Source of the DNA: Microbacterium sp. Au-Mic1
GTDB lineage: Bacteria > Actinomycetota > Actinomycetes > Actinomycetales > Microbacteriaceae
Length of the DNA stretch: 64,000 bases
Assembly: GCF_021341785.1 (NCBI RefSeq)
Contig: NZ_JAJTTF010000004.1
Span: forward strand, 284,938 to 348,937
Reading direction: 5' to 3'
Below are positions 26,572 to 37,825 of the stretch, piece after piece; the first letter of the stretch is position 1, and each line of letters opens with the position of its first letter. The translations under genes and the position numbers were made by a program. The notes beneath the pieces were generated by a model. It saw only the letters and a program-made list of their open reading frames with translations. It did no database searches and was not told the DNA's origin.

Positions 26572-27101
26572 GCTCCGCGAGCCCCGTCACCAGCACTCCC
26601 GTCCTGCGCACGGCGCTCATCGCGTCGGGGATCGCCGCCGTCGTGCTCGCGATCGTCGCCGGGATCATCGGAGGAGTGCTCAAGGGTGCCCCCGGCGTGT
26701 GGAGCGGCCTGATCGGCGCCCTCATCGCCGTTCTCTTCGGGGCGATCACCGCAGCCAGCATCCTCATCGCGAATCGCTGGTTCGGCCAGGAGCTGTACGT
26801 GCAGCTGTTCTTCGCGATCGTGATGGGCGGCTGGTTCCTCAAGCTCGGGCTGTTCTTCGTGCTCATCCTGGTGCTCCGCGGGCAGCCCTGGCTGGAGCCG
26901 GTCGTGTTCTTCTGGGCGCTCCTCGCGGGGGTGCTGGTCTCGCTCGCGATCGACGCGGCGGTGTTCCTGAAGATGCGGCTCCCGGTCGTCAGCGACGCCT
27001 CGCTTCCGACCGTCGCGCCCGAGGACGTCGCGCCGTCGGCAGGGGAGCGTAGTGCCTCTGGGCAGGATCATGACGCGGATTCAGGCAACTCACACGTCTG
27101 A
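26568..27101 (+). CDS. atpI: AtpI-like membrane protein (ATP synthase protein I)
   Basis: 177 residues with four hydrophobic helices between about residues 15 and 140 and a hydrophilic, acidic tail. AGAAGGAA precedes the ATG, which overlaps the wecA stop. AtpI-type proteins help assemble the c-ring or supply Mg2+ in other bacteria. The assignment rests on position directly before atpB and on topology, as sequence conservation in this family is weak. The atp promoter lies just at its end. Confidence 0.7.
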   Translation: MSSASPVTSTPVLRTALIASGIAAVVLAIVAGIIGGVLKGAPGVWSGLIGALIAVLFGAITAASILIANRWFGQELYVQLFFAIVMGGWFLKLGLFFVLILVLRGQPWLEPVVFFWALLAGVLVSLAIDAAVFLKMRLPVVSDASLPTVAPEDVAPSAGERSASGQDHDADSGNSHV

Positions 27102-27107
27102 TAGGCT
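27102..27107 (+). promoter_or_regulatory. Probable main atp operon promoter, -10 TAGGCT
   Basis: TAGGCT with an upstream TGA (extended -10 type) starts at the last codon of atpI. A weak TTCAGG lies 16 bp upstream. The transcript would have about 100 nt before atpB, with a small hairpin at 27120-27136. The first gene wecA-atpI would then be expressed separately from atpB-atpC. Confidence 0.5.
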
Positions 27108-27222
27108 GGGATCCGAGCCCGCTCGTCACGCGAGCGCTGCGCTGTGAAGCACATCGACCGACGCCCCGGTAGCCCCCGGTGCCCCGAAGCTGGAGCCCGC
27201 GCTGTTTAATCTTGCTGCGACC

Positions 27223-28294
<1,072 letters not shown>

Positions 28295-28322
28295 TCCGCC
28301 CCCGAGTCCCGAAGGAGACAGG

Positions 28323-28874
28323 ATGCTGAACGCTCTTGTCACGAACCTCGCGGCCGAGGGTGAGGCGCACAACCCGCTCCTGCCCGCATGGTACGACCTG
28401 GTCTGGTCTGCTCTGTGGTTCGTCGTGATCCTCCTCGTCGTGTGGAAGGTCGCCCTCCCGCGCTTCACGAAGATGCTCGACGAGCGCTCTGCAGCCATCG
28501 AGGGCAACATCGCGAAGGCGGACGAGGCTCAGAAGCAGGCCGAGGCCGCGCTGGAGGAGTACACCCGCCAGCTCGCAGAGGCACGCACCGAGGCCGGCGC
28601 GATCCGCGAGACCGCCCGCGAGGACGGCAAGAAGATCGTCGCCGAGGCGAAGGAGACCGCTGCCGTCGAGGCCGCGCGTCTGACCACGGCCGCCCACGCG
28701 CAGATCGAGGCCGAGCGTCAGACGGCGTTCGTCTCGCTGCGCAGTGAGGTCGGCGGCCTCGCTCTCGACCTCGCCGGTGGCGTGGTCGGCGAGACCCTCT
28801 CCGACGACGCACGCGCGACGGCTGTCGTGGACCGCTTCCTGGCGGACCTCGAAGCCTCCGAGGCGGCGAAGTAA
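28323..28874 (+). CDS. atpF: F-type ATP synthase subunit b
   Basis: Peripheral stalk. 183 residues: a short N-terminus, one membrane helix (about residues 22-42, LVWSALWFVVILLVVWKVAL), then a long charged coiled coil. GAAGGAGA precedes the ATG. The stop TAA shares its last base with the atpH ATG, so b and delta are coupled, as suits proteins that bind each other. Confidence 0.95.
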   Translation: MLNALVTNLAAEGEAHNPLLPAWYDLVWSALWFVVILLVVWKVALPRFTKMLDERSAAIEGNIAKADEAQKQAEAALEEYTRQLAEARTEAGAIRETAREDGKKIVAEAKETAAVEAARLTTAAHAQIEAERQTAFVSLRSEVGGLALDLAGGVVGETLSDDARATAVVDRFLADLEASEAAK

Positions 28875-29662
28875 TGGGCAGCGCGACCGCTCAGGCCCTC
28901 GAGGCGTCGAGCAGCGCTCTGACCGCCGCGCAGCCGATCACCCTCGACGTCGCCGGAGACCTGTTCTCCGCGTCGCGTCTGATCGGTGAGTCGACCGCGC
29001 TGAGCGGCGCGCTCGCCGATGCGTCCGCCCCGGCCGACGCCCGCGCGGCGCTCGCGTCGCGCGTCTTCGCCGGTGCCTCCGCCGCCGCGCAGAGCGTGCT
29101 CGGCACGGTCGTGTCGCAGCGCTGGTCCTCCTCCGCCGACCTCGTCGAGGGCGTCGAGGAGCTGGCCGTGCGCGCCGTGGCGATCGCCGCCCCGGACGCG
29201 GACATCGAGGGCGAGCTGTTCTCGGTGTCGCGCCTGGTGGCCGACAACTCCGACCTCGAGCTGGCCCTGGGCAGTCGCATGGGCGGGGGAGCGGCCAAGG
29301 CGGCACTCGTGCAGAAGCTCATCGACACCCGTGTGCATCCTGCGACCGCGCTGATCGTCACCTCCCTGGTGCGCGAGCCGCGTGGGCGGCGCGTGCGCCG
29401 GCTGCTCGGCCGCGCCATGCGGATCGTCTCCTCGCAGCGCGATCGGATCGTCGCGACGGTGCACACCGCGGCACCGCTCAGCGCCGCTCAGCGCGACCGT
29501 CTCCGCACGGTGCTGGCCGGTCGCTACGGTCGCCAGATCGCGCTGAACGAGGTGCTCGACTCCTCCGTCGTCGGAGGCCTGCGCGTGCAGGTCGCGGACG
29601 ACGTCATCGACGGCAGCATCGCCGCCCGCCTCGCCGATCTCCGGCAGAAGCTCGCGGGCTGA
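28874..29662 (+). CDS. atpH: F-type ATP synthase subunit delta
   Basis: Links the peripheral stalk to the top of F1. 262 residues, longer than the E. coli subunit (about 177) and typical for actinobacteria that have an extended delta. The C-terminal OSCP signature is seen as [20 protein letters not shown]. The extra length is in the N-terminal and middle helical part. It is separate from the b subunit here, unlike the b-delta fusion of mycobacteria. Confidence 0.94.
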   Translation: MGSATAQALEASSSALTAAQPITLDVAGDLFSASRLIGESTALSGALADASAPADARAALASRVFAGASAAAQSVLGTVVSQRWSSSADLVEGVEELAVRAVAIAAPDADIEGELFSVSRLVADNSDLELALGSRMGGGAAKAALVQKLIDTRVHPATALIVTSLVREPRGRRVRRLLGRAMRIVSSQRDRIVATVHTAAPLSAAQRDRLRTVLAGRYGRQIALNEVLDSSVVGGLRVQVADDVIDGSIAARLADLRQKLAG

Positions 29663-29712
29663 AACACGACTTCGCGCGGGAAGCCGCGCACCCCGAACAC
29701 AAAGGGAAGACA

Positions 29713-31353
29713 ATGGCAGAACTTTCGATCAGCCCCGACGTCATCCGTGACGCGCTGAAGGACTTCGTCGCCGCGTACGAGCCGACGTCCGGCACGGCGA
29801 CCGAGGTCGGCACCGTCATCGACGCAGCGGATGGCATCGCGCACGTCGAGGGCCTGCCCGGCGTCATGGCGAACGAGCTCGTGACCTTCGCCGACGGCAC
29901 CAAGGGTCTCGCGCTGAACCTGGACGAGCACGAGATCGGTGTGGTCGTCCTCGGCGACTTCGCCGGTGTCGAGGCCGGCCAGGAGGTCACCCGCACCGGT
30001 GAGGTGCTCTCCGTGCCGGTCGGCGACGGCTACCTCGGTCGCGTCGTCGACCCGCTCGGCAACCCGATCGACGGTCTCGGCGAGATCGCGACCGAGGGCA
30101 TCCGCGAGCTCGAGCTGCAGGCGCCCGGCGTCATGCAGCGCAAGAGCGTGCACGAGCCGATGCAGACCGGCATCAAGGCCATCGATGCGATGATCCCGGT
30201 CGGCCGCGGCCAGCGTCAGCTGATCATCGGCGACCGCCAGACCGGCAAGACCGCGATCGCGATCGACACGATCATCAACCAGAAGGCCAACTGGGAGTCC
30301 GGCGACGTCAACAAGCAGGTCCGCTGCATCTACGTCGCGATCGGCCAGAAGGGCTCGACCATCGCCTCCGTCAAGGGCGCGCTGGAAGAGGCCGGCGCCC
30401 TGGAGTACACCACCATCGTCGCCGCCCCGGCGTCCGACCCGGCGGGCTTCAAGTACCTCGCCCCCTACACCGGCTCGGCCATCGGCCAGCACTGGATGTA
30501 CGGCGGCAAGCACGTCCTGATCATCTTCGACGACCTGTCGAAGCAGGCCGAGGCCTACCGTGCCGTGTCGCTGCTGCTCCGCCGTCCGCCGGGCCGCGAG
30601 GCCTACCCGGGCGACGTCTTCTACCTGCACTCCCGTCTGCTGGAGCGCTGCGCGAAGCTGTCCGACGAGCTCGGCGCCGGTTCGATGACGGGTCTGCCCA
30701 TCATCGAGACCAAGGCCAACGACGTCTCGGCGTACATCCCGACCAACGTGATCTCGATCACCGACGGCCAGATCTTCCTGCAGTCCGACCTGTTCAACGC
30801 GAACCAGCGTCCGGCGGTCGACGTGGGCATCTCGGTGTCCCGCGTCGGCGGTGACGCCCAGGTCAAGTCGATCAAGAAGGTCTCCGGAACGCTGAAGCTC
30901 GAGCTCGCGCAGTACCGCTCGCTCGAGGCCTTCGCGATGTTCGCGTCCGACCTCGACCAGGCTTCGCGCCGTCAGCTGGCTCGTGGTGCGCGCCTGACCG
31001 AGCTGCTCAAGCAGCCGCAGTACTCGCCGTACCCGGTCGAGGAGCAGGTCGTCTCGATCTGGGCCGGCACCAAGGGCAAGCTCGACTCGATCGAGGTCGA
31101 GGACGTGCTGCGCTTCGAGCGCGAGCTGCTGGATCACCTGCGTCGCAACACCAAGGTGCTCGACACCCTCCGCGAGACGAACGTCCTCGATGACGACACG
31201 GTTGCGGAGCTGGAGAAGGCCACCGATGCCTTCCTCCTCGAGTTCCAGGGCGGCACCGGCCACGGCATCAGCGCTCCCGGTCACGAGGAGCACAGCGCCG
31301 CGGACGTCGACGACGTGAACCAGGAGAAGATCGTCAAGGGCCGCCGCGCGTAA
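29713..31353 (+). CDS. atpA: F-type ATP synthase subunit alpha
   Basis: Non-catalytic nucleotide-binding subunit of F1. 546 residues; the P-loop GDRQTGKT lies at 173-180. The alpha/beta signature region [14 protein letters not shown] is present. The C-terminus extends about 30 residues beyond the E. coli protein with a His/Gly- and Asp-rich tail. AAAGGGAAG precedes the ATG. Confidence 0.98.
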   Translation: MAELSISPDVIRDALKDFVAAYEPTSGTATEVGTVIDAADGIAHVEGLPGVMANELVTFADGTKGLALNLDEHEIGVVVLGDFAGVEAGQEVTRTGEVLSVPVGDGYLGRVVDPLGNPIDGLGEIATEGIRELELQAPGVMQRKSVHEPMQTGIKAIDAMIPVGRGQRQLIIGDRQTGKTAIAIDTIINQKANWESGDVNKQVRCIYVAIGQKGSTIASVKGALEEAGALEYTTIVAAPASDPAGFKYLAPYTGSAIGQHWMYGGKHVLIIFDDLSKQAEAYRAVSLLLRRPPGREAYPGDVFYLHSRLLERCAKLSDELGAGSMTGLPIIETKANDVSAYIPTNVISITDGQIFLQSDLFNANQRPAVDVGISVSRVGGDAQVKSIKKVSGTLKLELAQYRSLEAFAMFASDLDQASRRQLARGARLTELLKQPQYSPYPVEEQVVSIWAGTKGKLDSIEVEDVLRFERELLDHLRRNTKVLDTLRETNVLDDDTVAELEKATDAFLLEFQGGTGHGISAPGHEEHSAADVDDVNQEKIVKGRRA

Positions 31354-31374
31354 TCGCGGGGGATTCTCAGAGCT

Positions 31375-33734
<2,360 letters not shown>

Positions 33735-33736
33735 TC

Positions 33737-33997
33737 ATGGCGCTGCACGTCAGCCTCGTCTCCGCCGACGCGGAGGTCTGGACCGGTGAGGCCAGCCTCG
33801 TCGTCGCGAAGACCGTCGAGGGCGAGCTCGGCTTCATGGCCGGACACGAGCCGGTGCTGGCCATCCTCGCAGAGGGCCAGGTCCGCATCACCCAGCTGGA
33901 CGGCACCAAGGTGCTCGCCAGCGCCCGGGACGGCTTCGTCTCGATGGAGGGCGACGCCCTGACGATCGTCGCGGGCAACGCGGCGCTCGTCGCCTGA
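33737..33997 (+). CDS. atpC: F-type ATP synthase subunit epsilon, short form
   Basis: 86 residues covering only the N-terminal beta-sandwich (LHVSLVSADAEVWTGEASLV and GELGFMAGHEPVLAIL). The C-terminal helical hairpin, which in E. coli (about 139 residues) and mycobacteria inhibits ATP hydrolysis, is missing. The gene ends cleanly with TGA and is followed by the operon terminator, so this is not a truncation by the window or an evident frameshift. Short epsilon subunits occur in Microbacteriaceae as far as I recall. Confidence 0.94.
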   Translation: MALHVSLVSADAEVWTGEASLVVAKTVEGELGFMAGHEPVLAILAEGQVRITQLDGTKVLASARDGFVSMEGDALTIVAGNAALVA

Positions 33998-34009
33998 TCG
34001 AACCACTCA

Positions 34010-34047
34010 CGCAAGCGCCGGATCCCCTCGGGGGTCCGGCGCTTGCG
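34010..34047 (+). terminator. Strong hairpin terminator of the atp operon
   Basis: 13-bp perfect outer arms (34010-34022 and 34035-34047) with an inner CCC/GGG extension and a CTCG loop lie 13 nt after atpC. No U-tract follows, which is common in high-GC actinobacteria. Confidence 0.85.
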
Positions 34048-34070
34048 CGTCCCCACCCGTCTGAGGAGTC

Positions 34071-34841
34071 GTGCGCATGATGATCCTGCTGCCGCCGAGC
34101 GAGACCAAGCGGCCCGGAGGGAAGAGCTCACCTGCGGAGCCTGCCGGATGGGCGCTGCCGGGACTGCTGCCGCAGCGCGAGCAGGTACGTGACGCGCTCG
34201 TGGCGCTGGCCGCCGACGCGGAGGCGACACGCCGGGTGCTCAAGCTCAGCGACAAGCAGCTCGCCGAGGCCCTGCTCGACAATGCAGGGCTGCGGACCGC
34301 CGCGGTGATGCCCGCCGTGGACCGCTACACGGGAGTGCTGTACGACGCGCTCGATGCCGCGACGCTCGACGGCTACGCGCGGCGCTGGCTGGGGGCGCAC
34401 GTGCTCGTGCACAGCGCGCCCTTCGGACCGGTCGGCGCTCTGGATCCGATCCCGTCCTACCGGCTCGGCGCCGGCGCATCCGTGCCGGGCCTGCCTCCGC
34501 TGCGGAGACTGTGGGCGGACGCTGTGGCGGTGCAGCTCGCGGTCGCGGCGCCCTCCTTCGTGCTGGACCTGCGCTCCGAGGCCTACGCGGACCTGGGGCC
34601 GGTTCCGGCGGAGCTGCCGTCCGCGTACGTTCGCGTGGTCACGGAGCAGGGCAAGGCGCTGAACCACTTCAACAAGCACGCCAAGGGCGATCTGGTGCGT
34701 CGCCTAGCGACCGAGCGGCCGAAGATCGGATCGCGTCGCACGCTTCTGAACTGGGCCGGCCGCGCGGGCGTGCGGCTGCAGGAGACGGGCGAGCACGGCA
34801 TCCTCGAACTCGTGACGGATCAGCCGACTGCCCGCAAATAG
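34071..34841 (+). CDS. yaaA: YaaA family protein (peroxide stress, UPF0246/DUF328)
   Basis: 256 residues, beginning MMILLPPSETKRPGG, the family's signature N-terminus. A GTG at 34071 and ATGs at 34077 and 34080 are all possible starts; the family usually begins at MLILLSPAK or MLVLLPPSE, so 34077 or 34080 may be right. YaaA proteins bind DNA and limit intracellular iron or oxidative damage in E. coli. The C-terminal part has NHFNKHAKGDLVR. Transcribed after the atp terminator as its own unit. Confidence 0.85.
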   Translation: MRMMILLPPSETKRPGGKSSPAEPAGWALPGLLPQREQVRDALVALAADAEATRRVLKLSDKQLAEALLDNAGLRTAAVMPAVDRYTGVLYDALDAATLDGYARRWLGAHVLVHSAPFGPVGALDPIPSYRLGAGASVPGLPPLRRLWADAVAVQLAVAAPSFVLDLRSEAYADLGPVPAELPSAYVRVVTEQGKALNHFNKHAKGDLVRRLATERPKIGSRRTLLNWAGRAGVRLQETGEHGILELVTDQPTARK

Positions 34842-34867
34842 TTCGTGAGTGCGGCACTCGGACAGGG

Positions 34868-34873
34868 TAGGGT
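34868..34873 (+). promoter_or_regulatory. -10 box TAGGGT of the DUF5684 gene
   Basis: TAGGGT is 81 nt before the ATG at 34955, giving a leader of about 75 nt. GGGAGGAA precedes the start codon. This gene therefore uses a normal leader and ribosome site, unlike many in the window. Confidence 0.4.
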
Positions 34874-34954
34874 GTTTCGCGTCGAAGCGCTCAGCTGTTT
34901 CCCAGGAGCGCTCCTCGATGCATATGCATCTCAACCTGTTCCCGGGAGGAACAC

Positions 34955-35782
34955 ATGAACGACTACGGATACGATTCCGCAGCCAGTGCAGCGATCATCG
35001 GCATCACATTCCTGTTCGCCTTCATCGCGATCGTCATCGTCTACGTCCTCGGCTCGCTCTTCCTCATGAAGATCTTCGAAAAGGCGGGCGTGCAGGGCAA
35101 GTGGCGGGCATGGGTGCCCGTCTACAACCAGATGATCTTCGTCAAGCTCGGTGACATGTCGCCCTGGCTCATCCTGATCCTGATGGCTGCCTCGCTGATC
35201 CCGATCCTCAACTACCTGACCGGCCTCGCGTCGGTGGTGCTGCTGACGATCGCGGCGTGGCGCGTGGGTCTCAAGCTGCAGAAGAGCGCCGGCTGGGCCG
35301 TGCTGTACTTCTTCCTCAGCCTGATCTGGCTCGGCATCAACGCCTTCGACAAGTCGCGCTGGAACCCGAACATCGCCCCCGCCTCCTGGGCCGGCAACGG
35401 CTTCTTCGGCGACCGCACGGTGTGGCAGGGCATCCCCGTGCAGCCGTCCGCCGCGGCCCCGGCCGCAGGCTACGGCGCCCCGCAGGGCTACCAGCCGCCG
35501 GCCGCGCAGGGCTACGCCCCGCCGCAGCAGCCGGGCTACGGCCAGCCCGCCGCGCCCCAGGCTCCGCAGTTCGGCCAGCCGGGCGCCCAGCCCGAGCAGC
35601 CGCAGCAGGGCTTCCAGCCGCCGGCGCCGCAGGCACCGCAGCCGACCTTCCAGCCGCCGGCAGCTCCGCCGGTGGCCGCACCGGACGTCCCGGCCGCGCC
35701 TCCGGCTCCGCCCGCACCTCCGGCACCGCCGGCCGCTGCGCCGGACGCCGCCCCGGAGAACGGCGAGCAGCCCCCGGCGTGA
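34955..35782 (+). CDS. DUF5684-type membrane protein with Pro/Gln/Ala-rich C-terminus
   Basis: 275 residues. Three to four hydrophobic helices lie between residues 10 and 130 (ITFLFAFIAIVIVYVLGSLF first), with the conserved loop GKWRAWVPVYNQMIFVKL between the first two. The last 120 residues are low complexity, dominated by GYxxPxQ and repeated PPAPPAPPAPP motifs, and are probably disordered. GGGAGGAA precedes the ATG. Family function is unknown; the tail resembles those of cell-envelope and secretion-associated actinobacterial membrane proteins. A hairpin follows. Confidence 0.75.
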   Translation: MNDYGYDSAASAAIIGITFLFAFIAIVIVYVLGSLFLMKIFEKAGVQGKWRAWVPVYNQMIFVKLGDMSPWLILILMAASLIPILNYLTGLASVVLLTIAAWRVGLKLQKSAGWAVLYFFLSLIWLGINAFDKSRWNPNIAPASWAGNGFFGDRTVWQGIPVQPSAAAPAAGYGAPQGYQPPAAQGYAPPQQPGYGQPAAPQAPQFGQPGAQPEQPQQGFQPPAPQAPQPTFQPPAAPPVAAPDVPAAPPAPPAPPAPPAAAPDAAPENGEQPPA

Positions 35783-35821
35783 CGCCGTCCTGATGCCGTG
35801 GTCCTCGGACTGCACGGCGAT

Positions 35822-35857
35822 GTGGGAAGCCTCGGTCTTTCGGCCGGGGCTTCCCGC
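35822..35857. terminator. Hairpin terminator after the DUF5684 gene
   Basis: GGGAAGCC at 35824-35831 pairs with GGCTTCCC at 35848-35855. The inner TCGGTC/GGCCGG pairs extend the stem to 14 bp with a TTTC loop. It is 40 nt after the stop codon. Confidence 0.7.
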
Positions 35858-35900
35858 ATGCCCGGCATCCGCATCGCGAGTCGGCCTGTAGTTTGGAAGC

Positions 35901-36872
35901 ATGAGCGCTGAACGTCGTGTCGGATCGTCCGGGCTCCTGGTCTCCGCCGTGGGACTCGGATGCAACAACTTCGGACGAGCGGGAACGGCGACCGAGACGC
36001 TGCAGGGCACCGTCCAGGTGCTGGACGCGGCGATCGACCACGGCGTGACGTTCCTCGACACGGCGGACATCTACGGCAAGGATCCCGGTCTCAGCGAGAG
36101 CCTGATGGGCGAGGCGCTCGACGGTCGACGCGATCGGGTCGTGCTCGCGACCAAGTTCGGCTACGCGTCCGCCGACATGGGATACGACTTCCCCGCAGGC
36201 CTCGGCTCACGTCGCTACGTGCGCAAGGCCGTCGAGGAGTCCCTGCGTCGCCTGCGCACCGACTGGATCGACCTGTACCAGCTGCACTGGCCGGATCCGC
36301 TCACCCCGATCGAGGAGACGCTGGACGCCCTGGACGAGCTCGTCCGCGAGGGCAAGATCCGCTACTTCGGCCACTCCAACTTCACCGGCTGGCAGATCGC
36401 GGAGGCGGAGCTGACCGCGACGAGGAGCGCGCGTTTCATCTCGTCGCAGAACCAGTATTCGCTGCTGTCCCGCGCGGCCGAGCGCGAGGTGCTGCCCGCC
36501 GTCAACCGCTTCGGACTCGGGTTCTTCCCCTTCTTCCCGTTGCACAACGGACTGCTCACGGGCAAGTTCACCCGCGACGGCGGACCGTCGCAGAGCCGGA
36601 TCATGCGCACCAGGTCGCATCTCTGGGAGGACGCGCCCTGGGACGCGCTGGACGCCTATCGCGCCTTCTGCGACGAGCGCGGCCTCACGATGCTCGAAGC
36701 GACTTTCGGCTGGCTGCTCGCGCAGCCCGGGGTCGCCTCGGTGATCGCCGGGGCCACCTCCGCCGAGCAGGTCGAGGCGAACGCCCGCGCGGGCGCGGCC
36801 TGGAATCCCACCGCGGAGGACGTCGCCGCGATCGACGCCCTGTTCCCGCTGCCCACGGATCCGGCGCTCTGA
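35901..36872 (+). CDS. Aldo/keto reductase
   Basis: 323-residue NADPH-dependent oxidoreductase with a TIM barrel. The catalytic tetrad is complete: D53, Y58 (FLDTADIYGK), K85 (ATKFGY) and H129 (YQLHWPD). The cofactor-binding C-terminus VIAGATSAEQVEANA is present. TAGTTT lies 6 nt before the ATG, so the mRNA is probably leaderless. It resembles the YakC/Tas-like group of general reductases. No partner gene indicates a substrate. Confidence 0.93.
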   Translation: MSAERRVGSSGLLVSAVGLGCNNFGRAGTATETLQGTVQVLDAAIDHGVTFLDTADIYGKDPGLSESLMGEALDGRRDRVVLATKFGYASADMGYDFPAGLGSRRYVRKAVEESLRRLRTDWIDLYQLHWPDPLTPIEETLDALDELVREGKIRYFGHSNFTGWQIAEAELTATRSARFISSQNQYSLLSRAAEREVLPAVNRFGLGFFPFFPLHNGLLTGKFTRDGGPSQSRIMRTRSHLWEDAPWDALDAYRAFCDERGLTMLEATFGWLLAQPGVASVIAGATSAEQVEANARAGAAWNPTAEDVAAIDALFPLPTDPAL

Positions 36873-36955
36873 GCCGCGTGTCGGCGCCAGGGATCCATTA
36901 CGATGTGTGAGATTTCAGCGGTCGTTCCGATCGCACGAGGATGCGGAGGACCGCG

Positions 36956-37768
36956 ATGAGCCAGGTTTCGCACGAGCGCGAGGTCGCGCTGGCGTCCGGC
37001 GACACGGTCGTCCTGACCTGGGCCGGCGCGACGGACACCGGTCGCCGCCGCGAGAACAATCAGGATTCCCTCCTCGCCGAGTTCCCCCTGTTCGTGGTGG
37101 CGGACGGCATGGGGGGTCACGCGGGCGGTGAGATCGCGAGTCAGCGCACGATCGTGCGCCTCGAGGAGGCCGTTGCGGCCGGAGAGATCACGACCGAGAC
37201 CATCGAGACCGCCCTGGTCGCCGCGGTGCAGGACATCACGGCGCACCCGGACACCACCGACGAAGGCACGGGGACGACGCTGACCGGCGTCTTCTTCACC
37301 GTCGTCGGCGACGACGCCCGCTGGATCTCGCTGAACATCGGCGACTCCCGGGTGTACCTGCTGCGCGACGGCGCCCTCAGCCAGGTCACGACGGATCACT
37401 CCGTCGTGCAGGAGCTCATCACGGCCGGCCGGCTCAGCCCCGAGGAGGCCGAAGGGCATCCGTACAGCAACGTGATCACCCGCGCCGTCGGGGTCAGCGA
37501 GGCGCTGCCGCCGGATTACCGCGAGTTCAGTGTGCAGGACGGCGATCGGTTCGTGATCTGCTCGGACGGGCTCACCAAGGAGCTCACCGACTACGGGATC
37601 CAGCACTTCCTGGGCCTCAACCCCACCGCCGGAGGCGCGGTCGATGCGATGCTCGCCGCCGCGCTGGAGAACGGCGGGCGCGACAACGTGACCGTCATCG
37701 TCGTGGACGTGAGCCGCACCTCGGCCGACGGCGGATCCTCCTCCACAGTGCCGATCGCCGTCGAGTAG
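36956..37768 (+). CDS. PP2C-type serine/threonine phosphatase
   Basis: A 270-residue metal-dependent phosphatase. Metal ligands are seen as ENNQD (D37) and ADGMGGHAGGE (D50 and G51), with CSDGLT and NGGRDNVTVIVV further on. The ATG at 36956 is preferred to an ATG five codons upstream because GGAGGA precedes it by 5 nt. No membrane helix. No Ser/Thr kinase gene is nearby. It lies 57 nt before an FtsK/EccC-like ATPase gene on the same strand, which suggests a functional link, for example control of a secretion system through phosphorylation. Confidence 0.92.
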   Translation: MSQVSHEREVALASGDTVVLTWAGATDTGRRRENNQDSLLAEFPLFVVADGMGGHAGGEIASQRTIVRLEEAVAAGEITTETIETALVAAVQDITAHPDTTDEGTGTTLTGVFFTVVGDDARWISLNIGDSRVYLLRDGALSQVTTDHSVVQELITAGRLSPEEAEGHPYSNVITRAVGVSEALPPDYREFSVQDGDRFVICSDGLTKELTDYGIQHFLGLNPTAGGAVDAMLAAALENGGRDNVTVIVVDVSRTSADGGSSSTVPIAVE

Positions 37769-37825
37769 TGCACCGGTTGCGCTGAGCGCTCCCCGCGCCG
37801 GGACGGTGCGCGATGGGATGGCGGA

